A stretch of 64,000 nt of DNA from Adiantum capillus-veneris (taxonomy: Eukaryota; Streptophyta; Polypodiopsida; Polypodiales; Pteridaceae), in assembly GCA_014529385.2 (NCBI GenBank), contig CM043960.1:30939396-31003395 (forward strand). The letters run 5' to 3'. Of this stretch, positions 22,021 through 32,205 are shown in pieces. Each line of letters begins with the position of its first letter. Positions within the stretch are counted from its first letter, which is position 1. A program made the position numbers and the translations under genes. The notes below the pieces were generated by a model. It searched no databases. It saw only the letters and a program-made list of their open reading frames with translations, and had not been told where the DNA came from.

Positions 22021-22634
22021 CAAGTAGCATGCAAGGAGTCAGGAAAATTTGGGTACCAAAAGCACAACTTGGGGATAAACCAAATTAGATCTGGGTGCCT
22101 AAAACTTCACCAAAGAAGCAGAAGACGGTTCCAAGGATTCAAGCACAGAATCGAGCATCTATGAACAAGGAACCTAACATAAAAAAGGTTTGGAAGAAAA
22201 AGGAGCACTTATCTTCTCCAAACACCGCAACACCAAACAAACAGTGGCAAGTTAAGTCTCAACAGACTCTAACACACGATGCAACACCAAGCCGACCGAG
22301 CTACCAATAATGGCGAGAAAAAGCTCTACAACAGTCTAACGTGCTACCAATAGCTCAAGCAATCAGTGTGCTAAAACTTCCTGATGGTACTATCAAAGAG
22401 AGAGCACATAAGCTACAAGATTTGCTCTTTGGAAGACATCATCAGCAAACCTCGACATCGGAAACCCTTGAGTTATTTACTCAAGACCCATCTCTTGCAC
22501 AACATATTGAGTTAAATTGCATTGATCTTCATATCATGGTAGATCCAATCACGGCTATGCATAGACACAACTGTTCAACCCATGCACGCAGTCGTCCCGG
22601 AGAACGACATCTAGGAGGGGTGGAAGGGTACTAA
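22021..22634 (+). pseudogene. W-P-K motif tail and short C-terminal block (element A)
   Basis: Near 22050-22100 two IWVPK motifs occur 15-20 residues apart in a Lys/Gln-rich tail, followed by KKVWKKKEH. A last frame (22341-22634) reads MLPIAQAISVLKLPDGTIKE and is of unknown nature. The same W-[IV]-P-K tail is longer in element D (56974-57790). Function unknown; binding to nucleic acid is a guess from basic charge. Confidence 0.5.
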
Positions 22635-24042
22635 GTACTAAGTAATTAAGAGCAATGTTTGGAGAGGGAGGAAAAAGTTCCATGTTAATGTGTGATTTTT
22701 TTGCAAAATTACCTGATAATACCCTTATAATTCATCAACAAGGGAAAATTCACTAATAATATCTTCCCGATGAGTGTATATACTGTCAGAAAATCATAAA
22801 AAATAGTCCTTGTTTTGGGTATTTTTCATCATTTTTTGTTGATAAGGAGGTTTAAAAATGGAGAAATCCAACAAAAAACAATAAAGCTGTGTTTTTCAAG
22901 GGATTTTCTTAGCTATTGGATTTTCACTTTACTTTTTTAGAGCATTTTCTATTTTCTTTGATTTTTTCAAATAAAAAGGTCAAAAATTAATAATAAATAG
23001 CAGGGAAGCTCAGATGGAAGAACGGAAGACACGATGGAAATCAGAAGATGAAAGCAGACAGGCACAAAAATTTTCAACGAAATCAGAAGATGGAAGCGGG
23101 AAGCCTAAATTAGGCGGCCATGCCTACTTCTACAAAATTCTTGTAGAATGAGCTACAGGAATCCGATTTTGAAAATTTTTGAGCCTAACATAGATTTCAC
23201 GGCCTAATAGGACTAACGAGGAATCTGGGGAAAATTGGTTTGGGAAGTCCAGGTATAGATTTCCAGCCTAGGCTAAAACCACCTCATTTTCACTTGGAGC
23301 CTTTGCAAAGAGAGCATTTCGGCTTCTTTCGCGCGTCATTTTCAAAGCCCACAGTTGACCTTTTTCAGCGCCGTCTCACACGAGACATGAGGGGTAAGTT
23401 CTTTACTCATCAATGATCTATTTTGTACGGCCGGTAGCTAGTCTAAAGCCCTAGAAAAAACCCTAGAAACCGAGCAATGCACAAAGACCTACGACCTAAA
23501 ACTGACCATAGCGGCTTGCTAGCTTGACCAAATCGGATGGGATTTGAACCATAGCATATCCTAGCCTAATAGAACCTTTCCATAGCATCAGATGATCATT
23601 CGGCTGGGGTCAAGGGGGTCCCCATTAGAGAAATTAGGGTTTTTGGAAAAGGCCAGAATTCCGACCTGACTCCACAGATGGCTTGCTAATGAGGTTCATA
23701 TACAATGTATATGATTGGTTTGGTGAAATCCATCAAGTAAAACCCTCGAAAAGTAAAAAACGGCTCGAAGCGTCAAATTCGATATACGAGGCCATATTGA
23801 CTCCAAATGAGCCAGAATTGGACAGGTAGCTTCACGACTATGTTACGGACAAGTCCAAAATCTCACGGTTGACCGACCAACCCAACAGACAGAGTAATAA
23901 AATAAAAATGGTGATTTCAGAGTCGACAGAGCACAAAGTGATGCCAACATGACCAAACTTGACCAAATTCAATTTAGGACTTGTATTAGGTGTATGTTTA
24001 GGTCAAAATTTGTGAGATTTGCAAAGTTTTTGTCACACTGTA

Positions 24043-24064
24043 GTAAATAATTGCGATTATTTAC
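24043..24064. repeat. Palindrome in second leader, copy 1
   Basis: Arms GTAAATAAT/ATTATTTAC with core TGCG, one mismatch from the perfect version. Confidence 0.85.
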
Positions 24065-24326
24065 TTTTGCATCATTCTTTCTTGGAAATTGTCAATTCAC
24101 CTCACCTATCATGTGTACACATCTATTACAAGCTAAAAATCAAGTATGAGCCAAAATGACCACCCATTACTTGCAAAATCGCCAAAAAACGCAAAGAAGT
24201 CTTTGAAAGCCAAAATCTGGGTTATGAACAACTTTTCTTGATCCAAATCACCTCATAATTCATACCCAAGCTCTATACCATGCGTAGAACCAATGCATGC
24301 CAAAAAATGTCAATTTTGGAAGAAAA

Positions 24327-24347
24327 GTTAATAATCGCGTTATTTAC
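24327..24347. repeat. Palindrome in second leader, copy 2
   Basis: GTTAATAATCGCGTTATTTAC; the core is CGCG but one base is missing from the right arm. Centre-to-centre distance to copy 1 is about 283 bp. Confidence 0.8.
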
Positions 24348-24621
24348 TTTTTGGTCAAAATTGGAGAATTTTGATATTTGGCCATAATACATCCAAAGTA
24401 CATGTTGTGATAAGCCCACTAGCCAATTTTGAGTCAATTTGGAGTTCAAAATCTCAAATTTCCTTTATATCTACTGTTTCAGAGACCTAAAGCCAAAATC
24501 TGGTACCATTTTCAACATGTGCATCCAAATGAGCCCATATTTTCCTCAGAGCATGTAATTGGCATATACTTCAAGCCTATAAAACCATGTTTGCAAAAAA
24601 AAATTGAAATTTTTTCCAGCT

Positions 24622-24643
24622 GTAAATAATCATGATTATCTAC
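24622..24643. repeat. Palindrome in second leader, copy 3
   Basis: Arms GTAAATAATC/GATTATCTAC with core CATG; imperfect. About 295 bp after copy 2. Confidence 0.75.
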
Positions 24644-24830
24644 TTTGATTGCAAATTTTTGTTTTGACCATACAGTTTTGTTCATTGCATGATTTTATGC
24701 ATCTTTGCTTGTTCAAAAATTGATTTCAAGCAATTTGGACCAGATTATCAGCATTTCAGTCTAAAAGGACATTCTAGAGAAAACTCCGACAACTCTGCTA
24801 ACTTTGCACTCTATTCACTGAACAGGAGCA

Positions 24831-27800
24831 ATGCAAGCAGCGGAGAAGGCCAAGAAGAAGTTAAACCAAAAGAAGAAACTGCAAGAACTGCCCCCGTATC
24901 AACTGGACCCCGAGTCAGTAAAGGCGGCAAAAGCATCCTACCTTTCTAAAGAACAGATGGAAGAACACCATACCACGGTCTTCACTGGCAGGCTTAAGAG
25001 TGAAGAAGGGCATCAGGTAGAGTTGCAGCTCTTACCTAAAGAGGTCTATGATGTAGCAGCAAAGCCAGAAACCAAAGAGGCTAACCGCAGGTTTGGGCTC
25101 CTACATTTTTACAAACAAGAGCCTTGTGGAGTGGACTTTCAGAAAGCTTACAAGCTTCTGTCCACAATCAAAGAAGACGGAACTGCCCAGATATCAGACA
25201 ACCAAGGAAACAAGGTCAAGGTTGTATTTACAAAAGATATTGTGGCAGAGGCACTCAGACTGCCCACTGAAGGGATGACCATGCGGGCAAGAGACAGGAA
25301 GACAGTGGGCACATTTACCAAGGAAACAGCCATGGCTACATTCGTCGATCTCATCCACAAACAGGTGGAAGAGCCAGCCCGTCTGTACCATGAACACTTT
25401 CATGTCTTGGCAAAAAGGCCACCAAGGTATACGACACCAAATCACACCGTGGCCACCACTTTTACACAAGTTTTGAAGTCAACAACAAGGCAGCCTGTGG
25501 ACCACGTGCAATATGTTTTGACAACATTGAAGGCCACCAAGAAGGAGGGGAGAATAACATACTTGGGTGCGCCAGAAGTATTAACAAGAATAGCCTATCA
25601 TCCCATCGGCATGGCCGACAACCTACCGCCTGCCCCAGATCAGAATACATGGATCTTGGTAGCTCAACCCTCTCCAAGAGCTACAAGATCATGTAAAAGA
25701 TCATTTAAATCAGGTGATGAATCAGATGACAGCTCATCAGAGAGGCACAGTAGTGAAAGCTCTGACAACGAACAAAAAAGAGCTAGGAGGGAAGACATGA
25801 AGATAAAATTTGTGGGGGCTGCCCACCAAGAGGAGCCAGCTCAGAAACAAGCAAGATTTGAAAGAGAAAAATAGGCGTATCAGCGCACTAGGCAAGCACA
25901 AGGAAAAGACCCAGAAAAGTGGGTACCCACAGGCTTGAAAGGACCTAGAACAAAGCATAATACGAGAAAAGAGGCTGAGAATCCACAAGTCTATTTAGAA
26001 AGAATGTACCATGAGGCAGAATCCTTAAAGCTAAAAGAGACCGAAGAAGCGACAAAGAAAGCTGAGGAGGTGGCTACCCAAGAGCAAATCCAGGCATGTC
26101 CCTGACCCACCTCACCACCGCCGGAACAACAGGACCAGCCCATGCCTAGTCCACCATCATCACCGCCAGGCCAAGAGACAATGACGAAGTTGAGACCGAA
26201 AAAGGAAAAGATTTTGAATTCACCCACCAAACGGAAGCTACACAACAAGCTGACCACACCAAAAACCATGAGGAAAAGGAAGCTGAACCAGAACCAGAGC
26301 AGACAACCGCGGAAACTCACAAGCCGGGTGATGAAACTGATAAAGAGGAAGATACAGAAAAAGAGATAACCACTACACATGAGAAAGAAATCGAGACTGA
26401 GAAGGTAGAAAGGTTGCAACCGAAGAAACGGTAAGGGTTGAGACCACACAGGCTATTTCCACTCAACCAGAAACTGTCGAGGTATCACAGCCTCAGGAAG
26501 GCCAAGGAGAAGAACAACGATCCACTTCTACAGAACCACCAACACTTACAACACAACAAGAAGAAACACAAGAGGCTGCCGGCACATCACAACTCGCGAA
26601 ACAGGAGGAGTGGCAGTCCAATGACAAAGTAATTTTACAAGTAAATGAGTATTCAAGGCATATGCAAATCATGACGGAGAGACTCCGCTCAGCAGCCTTC
26701 AACCGTAGTACAAAAGCCAAAGAAATCGAAATGGTCATCGATGCTCTTCAAGGAGAGCTCGACGACAGAATGGTTACTATCACTGATCTCCAAAGGCAAG
26801 TACAAGAGCTAAAGGCAGAAGCGGAGCAGCATCAGATAGCTGGGGACAAACAACAGAAAGAAATGGAGGAGTTAGGTGACCTCCTTACTAAATTAGCTAA
26901 TGCCTGCAAGGTGAAAGACAAGCAGCTGACAGAAGTGACAAATGAACTTCTTACCACCTCTCTGTCAGCTCAAAAAATTCAAGTACAGTTAGATGTCGCT
27001 AATGCTTCTATCCAATACTCCGAACAAAGGATCAATGATCACGCCACTTTCTTGCGGCAAATAAGAGAAAATCCAATCGTGGCCTCGATCAAGGGAACAG
27101 ATGAAGTGTACAAGGCACTTGAGAAGAAAAACAGAGATTTAGAACTAGAGTTTAAGCTTGAACAGTCACAAGGCAGAGACTTGGCACTGATGCGGGTCCA
27201 AAGAGAGAAGGAACTCCTTAAGGAAATTGCAGAACTGAAAAGAATGAATCAACTCCTCAGAGATGGAAAGCCCGATACTCAGGAAGAGGCAGGCCCTTCA
27301 GAGCCGCCCCAAATTGACATTCCCTCGGTCTCATTTGTTGACTTTGAGAGACAGCCTACAGCAGAGCCAAGTGGTGACGAAGACTTTCAGGTCCAAATTA
27401 CAAACGAAGATACAATGCCAATAGTCCAGCTGTCAAAGACTGAAGAGGACGCACTGAAAGAGAAGATCACCTTAGAGGAAGATGAGCAGTGGAAGGCCGC
27501 TATGGATTGGTAGTTGAGAGTTTTACACTCTGTCAACGTCACTCAACTCACTCCCAATCAAATCAATGCTCAATGGCACCAACAATCCTTGCTATACCCT
27601 CTCATCAAGGTAGAACTCTTACAGGTAAAGGAAAGATTATACAAGGATATGCAAGAAGATGGCGCAGATAAGGACCACCTGAAGTGGAGACTAAGCTGGC
27701 TGAACAAGAATCCAAGATACCTGATTCTCTTCACAAGAGCACTTGCGGCCCTACAGAAAGATCCAACAGTCTGTCCTGTACCTTGAGTAAGGACATGGCA

Positions 27801-28389
27801 AGCACATGAAGCACTACAGAAGAAAAGGCCAACATGGATCAATTTTCCCAGGCTGCCAGCTCCAGAGAGGGGCCAAGCAACAGAAGAATACATGGTGAAA
27901 ACCCTAACGGGCGCCATGACATTCTTCAAGAGTCTACCAGATCTCTCATGTGCAATGCTATATAAGATCTGCAGAATGCTACTCACTTGCATATAGGTTT
28001 TCAATGAGCCTCAGCAGACAGGAGCCCCCTGGCTCTCATTCTTGGAAGGGAACAAAGGCCTTTGCTATGATCTAAGTGTGCAACCCTCAGAAGAAATTCT
28101 TTATGGATTTTATGCCCACTGGATGTTCCTGACCTCGCATAATATGCTCGATTTTGAGGAGGCATTCTACACTGGCTTCTTCACCTGGCAAACAAAGATA
28201 TTTGCGCCGGTGATAAGCAACCTCACGTCAAGATTTGTAGGATACTTGATGATGGAACTAAAAAACAGAGTCTCCAGGAAATTTTTGCAAGTGCCAGAAA
28301 AAGAACGCAAAATCAGAGGGCCAAAAGGTATTGGAAGTAGTGAAAGACCGCCTCGCCCGTCGCAACCCGAAGACTACTTCAGCCCATAA
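24831..28389 (+). pseudogene. ORF3: long coiled-coil protein in env position (element A)
   Basis: It is the best-kept copy of a protein of about 1,180 residues. ATG at 24831 follows an acceptor-like AG by five bases. Residues 1-45 are basic. About 45-260 is a globular domain with DFQKAYKLLSTIKE and GRITYLGAPEVLTRIAYH; its layout loosely recalls the plant transposon-protein domain found in some Ty3 elements. A Ser/acidic tract follows. About 600-830 is a coiled coil (26662-27300). The last 300 residues form a second globular domain (NKNPRYLILFTRA, LYKICRMLL, YTGFFTW). Stops at 25872, 26103, 27511, 27784 and 27994 and one or two frameshifts break it. No signal peptide or membrane segment is seen, so it is not an envelope glycoprotein. 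Function unknown. Confidence 0.75.
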
Positions 28390-28410
28390 AGCTGTGTCAA
28401 GGGATGACAC

Positions 28411-28428
28411 AGGCGAGGAGGGGGGGAA
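28411..28428 (+). other. Polypurine tract of element A
   Basis: AGGCGAGGAGGGGGGGAA directly precedes TGTTAGCAGC. The same tract follows ORF3 in copy Z. Confidence 0.9.
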
Positions 28429-29270
28429 TGTTAGCAGCAAGCTAATGCGGACACCATTTTTCGGAGTTCTCCTTGTAAAACAATTATTATTATGATAAAT
28501 CGAGAATATTATAACTCTTATTTTCTTGGTAAACTTTGTAATTAATGAGCCAGGGCTACAAACTTGCAGATTGTATCGACCAGTCAATTCCCACCTTTGG
28601 TAGAACTCCAGATTATTACTTTTGACCACCCAAAAAATTTTGCTAAGGTATAAAAGCCATTTTTGTAAATTTTTTATAAGTTTTTGGATAAGAAATACAC
28701 AGCGTGAGCTAACGGCGCTCACTTCTCTCCTTCTCGCGCTTCCTACTCCCTCTCCGGCTATCGTAGCTTTTGGCGTCGCCGACCCGCGGCCTAATTTCAT
28801 CATAATTAGGAATTTACACTTTTAAATTGAAAACTAAGCATAGGTGGGGTATTGGGGCATCACTGCTAAGCATTTAGATGCATTCTCGGTCGAAAATGAC
28901 TAGGTCAAAAATCCACTGCTGTTAATAATTGCGATTTTGAAACTTGACCTAAAGTGGGATTTGAGGCCATAGGCATGTGTTCTTAGGAATTATAAACTTG
29001 TCCTAGAAGTTCTGTTACGTTTGGATGTCATTTGATGCTGTAATGGATGTGATTGGCTTGCCGATAAGCGATTGGCTTTTGGTGATTTCAGTCACTTGAG
29101 TGTAGCTTGAGTTAGATGAGAGTTGTTAGTTGTTTTCCAAGAGATTGACAACCTCTTGTATCCTCTATGCACTAGTCGAGTCAGATTCATCCCATGGTTT
29201 AACAGATTAATCGTGGTTCTCGCTAATACTGCAATAAGATAGGATGGTGAGGTTAGATATGCGTCCCAGA
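28429..29270 (+). repeat. 3' LTR of element A
   Basis: It begins TGTTAGCAGC and ends CGTCCCAGA, one base off the usual CCCACA. Compared with the 5' LTR it lacks one block of about 81 bp (after CTCTCCGG) and shows scattered substitutions. TATAAAAG is at 28649-28656. A 63-bp unassigned spacer (29271-29333) separates it from the next LTR. Confidence 0.9.
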
Positions 29271-29333
29271 GAGCACATAGTACATCGGCCGTATATAGTC
29301 GGGGCCAGTTTGTTCCATCACCACGAGGAATCA

Positions 29334-30242
29334 TGTTAGTAGCAAGCTAACACAGATACCATTTTTCGGAGTTCTCTTTCTAAAACACTTATTATTTTGA
29401 TAAATCAGGAATATTGTAACTCCTATTTTCTTGGATAAACTTTGTAATTAATGAGCCGGGGCTACAAGCTTCCAAATTGTATCAAACTGTCATTACCTAG
29501 CTTTGGTAGAACTCCACATTATTAGTTTTGACCACCCAAAAACCTTGGGTAAGGTATAAAAGCCAATTTTTGTAAGTTTTTGGATAAGAAATACACAACA
29601 TGAGCTAATGACTCTCACTCCTCTCCCTCTCGCGCTTCCTACTCCCTTCCCGGTTGTCACATTGCAATCACATTTGTTGCATTACAACCGCAGGTAATAG
29701 CTCTACACATTGACGTAAGTAGTTTACAGTATTTTGTAGCTTTTGGCGTCGCTGACCCGCGGCCTAATTTCATCATAACTAGGAATTCACACTTTCAAAT
29801 CAAAAACTAAGCATAGGCGGGGTATTGGGGCATCATTGCTAGGCATTTAGATGCATTCTGGGTCGAAAACGACCAGGTCAAAAATCCATTGTTGTTAATA
29901 ATCGTGATTTTGAAACTTGATCTTAAATGGGGTTTGAAACCATAAGCATGTGTGCTTAGGTCTTATAAACATGTCCTAGAAATTTCATTACGTTTGGATG
30001 TCATTTGATGCTGTAATGGACATGAATTGTTTGTTGATGAGCGATTGGCTTTTGGTGATTTCAGTCACTTGAGTGTAGCTGGAGTTAGATGCGAGTTGTT
30101 AGTTGTTTTCTGAGAGATTGAAACCTAATGTAGCCTCTATGCAGTAGTCGAGTCAGCTTCATCCCATGGATTAACAAATTAATTGTGGTGCTCACTAATA
30201 CTGCAATAAGATAGGATAGTGAGGTTAGACATGCGTCCCACA
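29334..30242 (+). repeat. 5' LTR of element B
   Basis: 909 bp, TGTTAGTAGC to GTCCCACA. TATAAAAG at 29555-29562. The half-palindrome TTAATAATCGTGATTT lies near 29896. Confidence 0.9.
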
Positions 30243-30244
30243 TT

Positions 30245-30262
30245 TGGCTCCATTGTCGGGGA
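30245..30262 (+). other. Primer-binding site of element B
   Basis: TGGCTCCATTGTCGGGGA is two bases after the LTR. It differs from the copy A site at two positions. Confidence 0.75.
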
Positions 30263-30938
30263 TCGAAGAGACGTAAACTAGGGAAAAACATGAGCGTCTT
30301 GTGAAGTTATCCTTTAACTTCCTCTAGGTTCACCTAGAGTTCAAAACTTTCTTTTAGAAACCGCATAGCTTAAGATTATCTTCTTTTGCTGTGTAGAGGT
30401 AGCTTGGAGGTAATCGTACTTGCTGAGTGCCTTTAGGATTGTAGGATTGTAGAAATAGATTAGGATTTTGAGAATGATTAGTAGACGAGACAAGTCTTAA
30501 GATCAATGCTCAGAAAAAACATAAAAGACAAGAAAACGAGTGCTTGTGGACACTTTTCACAATCCCATTGCATGAGAATTTAGGAGTAGGGTAAGTAGGA
30601 TCTGAGGTGGATTTCAGAACACTGCTCTCTCTGAAAGAATCAAGTGTGAGTTGTTATTGGAAGCTACAGAAATTCAGGTCTACGGCTAGAAATAGCTCGA
30701 AAAGACTCGAAACCACTCAATCCAACTAGAGAGTAATCTTAAATGTTGTCTGAACCAGTTGGTAAGCTCAAAGACACTTCGAGGTAAAATTTTCAAGAGT
30801 TGGCTAAAACTCAGATTACTTACTTTTTCTTGACATTTTAGGTCAAATTAAGTGTTTACTTGATTCATAGGCTTAAAATATCTCATATAAAGACTGTCTT
30901 TGAAAAAGTTGCAAAAAAGTGTTCATTTCAAGCCTGAG

Positions 30939-30960
30939 GTTAATAATCGCGATTATTAAC
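30939..30960. repeat. Leader palindrome 1 (element B)
   Basis: Perfect 22-bp inverted repeat, arm GTTAATAATCG. Confidence 0.9.
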
Positions 30961-31225
30961 TTTCTGCTCTAAATTGACCAAGGTTCATACCATTGACTCA
31001 TTGTATGTGTACAAACAACTTTTGTGAAGGCCCAAAAGATTTGGATCACCAAACTGGTAAAAAATTGGGTAAAAACTAAAGTTTGTATTGAATTTTTGAA
31101 TCTTGAGTGAAAATTGGGAAAACAATTGTCCAAACTTATTGAAAATTGATTCATAGGCTTATATTGATGTGTATAAACATGTGTGCATGCTCAGTTGACC
31201 AATAAGATGCAAAAAGTTGCCAGTT

Positions 31226-31247
31226 GTAAATAATTGCGATTATTTAC
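31226..31247. repeat. Leader palindrome 2 (element B)
   Basis: Arm GTAAATAAT with core TGCG; one mismatch. Confidence 0.85.
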
Positions 31248-31510
31248 ATCTGCCCCATTTTTCAATTTTTTTGACCAAGTCAGCATACCACTAGTTTAAT
31301 CATGTTGTGATAGGTCCACAAACCAAATTTGTTAAGATTTGGATCAATGGATTGAAAATTGTGACTAAAATTGCAAAGTTAGCAGAAAATTGATGATCAT
31401 TTAACCAAAAATTGTCCAAACTTGATGAAACTTGGCTAGTGACCTTAACTTGAGGTGCTTAACAGATCTGTGTCAAATTTGGAGCAAGAAGTTGTAAAAA
31501 TATAGATGGA

Positions 31511-31532
31511 GTAAATAATCGCGATTATTTAC
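31511..31532. repeat. Leader palindrome 3 (element B)
   Basis: Perfect 22-bp inverted repeat, arm GTAAATAATCG. Confidence 0.9.
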
Positions 31533-31793
31533 ATCTGCTTCAAAACTTGAGAATTTTGCACAATTGAGTATACCACAAGGTTAAGCATATCAAGTAGAAT
31601 TCACAACTCATTTTGGTGAAATTTGGATCACGAAAGTGACACTTAAGCCAGATTCTCGAAATCAGAGTCTACGAACACAAAACAAGTGATAAACTTGACC
31701 ATGTTTTGTCCAAACTTGTTGAAACTTGTCCATGGACGTTAACAAGTTGTATACTTGCCAAACCAATGCAAAAAGTGCAAAAAACTGACAAAA

Positions 31794-31815
31794 GTAAATA
31801 ATCGAGATTATTTAC
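31794..31815. repeat. Leader palindrome 4 (element B)
   Basis: Arm GTAAATAATC with core CGAG; one mismatch. Confidence 0.85.
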
Positions 31816-32205
31816 TATTGCCATCCAGGGACATCAATTTTGACTTTTGAACTTATACAGTGTTAGACCAATATAATACAAAGCTGCCGGGTAATTTTGG
31901 GTTCAATCATATTAGAATTGATGCATGTTCACTTAGTTTCCAGGTTGCAGATTAAACCTTTGATTTTTTTGCTAAAGTCGAATCTGAAAGTCAAATTTTG
32001 ACTCCCATAGCTTGATTTGAAGTGATACACATAGAACAATCACAAGAGTTAGCAAAAACTCTACCGTCTTTATAGAAGAAGGGCTGACTTGATCAAATTT
32101 GTACAAGAATCAGTGGATTGACAGAAAGTTGTAATCGAATCAAGTGGAAATTGACGACAAGTCAATCCAAAGGTGAGTACTCTATCCTGGGCTTCATAAG
32201 TCTAT

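Larger units (their letters stand above)
22635..24830 (+). other. Second leader-like noncoding region before ORF3 (element A)
   Basis: No coding frame. The first 1.3 kb is AT-rich or mixed, without LTR features, and has a donor-like GGGTAAGTT at 23392-23400. From about 23960 the text becomes the same kind of unit as the main leader, with three palindromes (24043-24064, 24327-24347, 24622-24643). An acceptor-like ACTTTGCACTCTATTCACTG AACAG ends at 24825, six bases before the ORF3 ATG. It may hold an internal promoter or serve a spliced ORF3 RNA. Confidence 0.6.
7405..29270 (+). mobile_element. Giant Ty3-type LTR retrotransposon, copy A (nested)
   Basis: Boundaries are a 923-bp 5' LTR and an 842-bp 3' LTR of the same family; the size difference is a single block of about 81 bp missing from the 3' copy. 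Order inside: PBS, palindromic leader, gag, protease, RNase H, two zinc modules, integrase, second protease, W-P-K region, second leader, ORF3, PPT. Reverse transcriptase is deleted. Two later insertions, a Penelope-like element and a MITE, account for about 4.6 kb. Five-base flanks are GACCA and GAGCA, only 4 of 5 alike. The alternative is a fusion of two related copies joined somewhere in 22640-24000; I found no LTR there. Confidence 0.7.
30263..32205 (+). repeat. Leader of element B with palindrome array
   Basis: It is homologous to 8348-10302. Palindromes lie at 30939-30960, 31226-31247, 31511-31532 and 31794-31815. Centre spacings are 287, 285 and 283 bp. The GTGAGT donor-like site is kept at 32173-32178. 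Confidence 0.85.

Noticed and set aside
22635-23400. A 5' LTR for a separate ORF3 element
   Set aside because: No TG...CA boundary, no similarity to the A/B/D LTRs and no primer-binding site found here.
24831-28389. ORF3 as a host gene (for example a myosin-like or cytoskeletal coiled-coil protein)
   Set aside because: It is followed by a PPT and LTR in two copies and lies inside an LTR pair, which marks it as element-borne.
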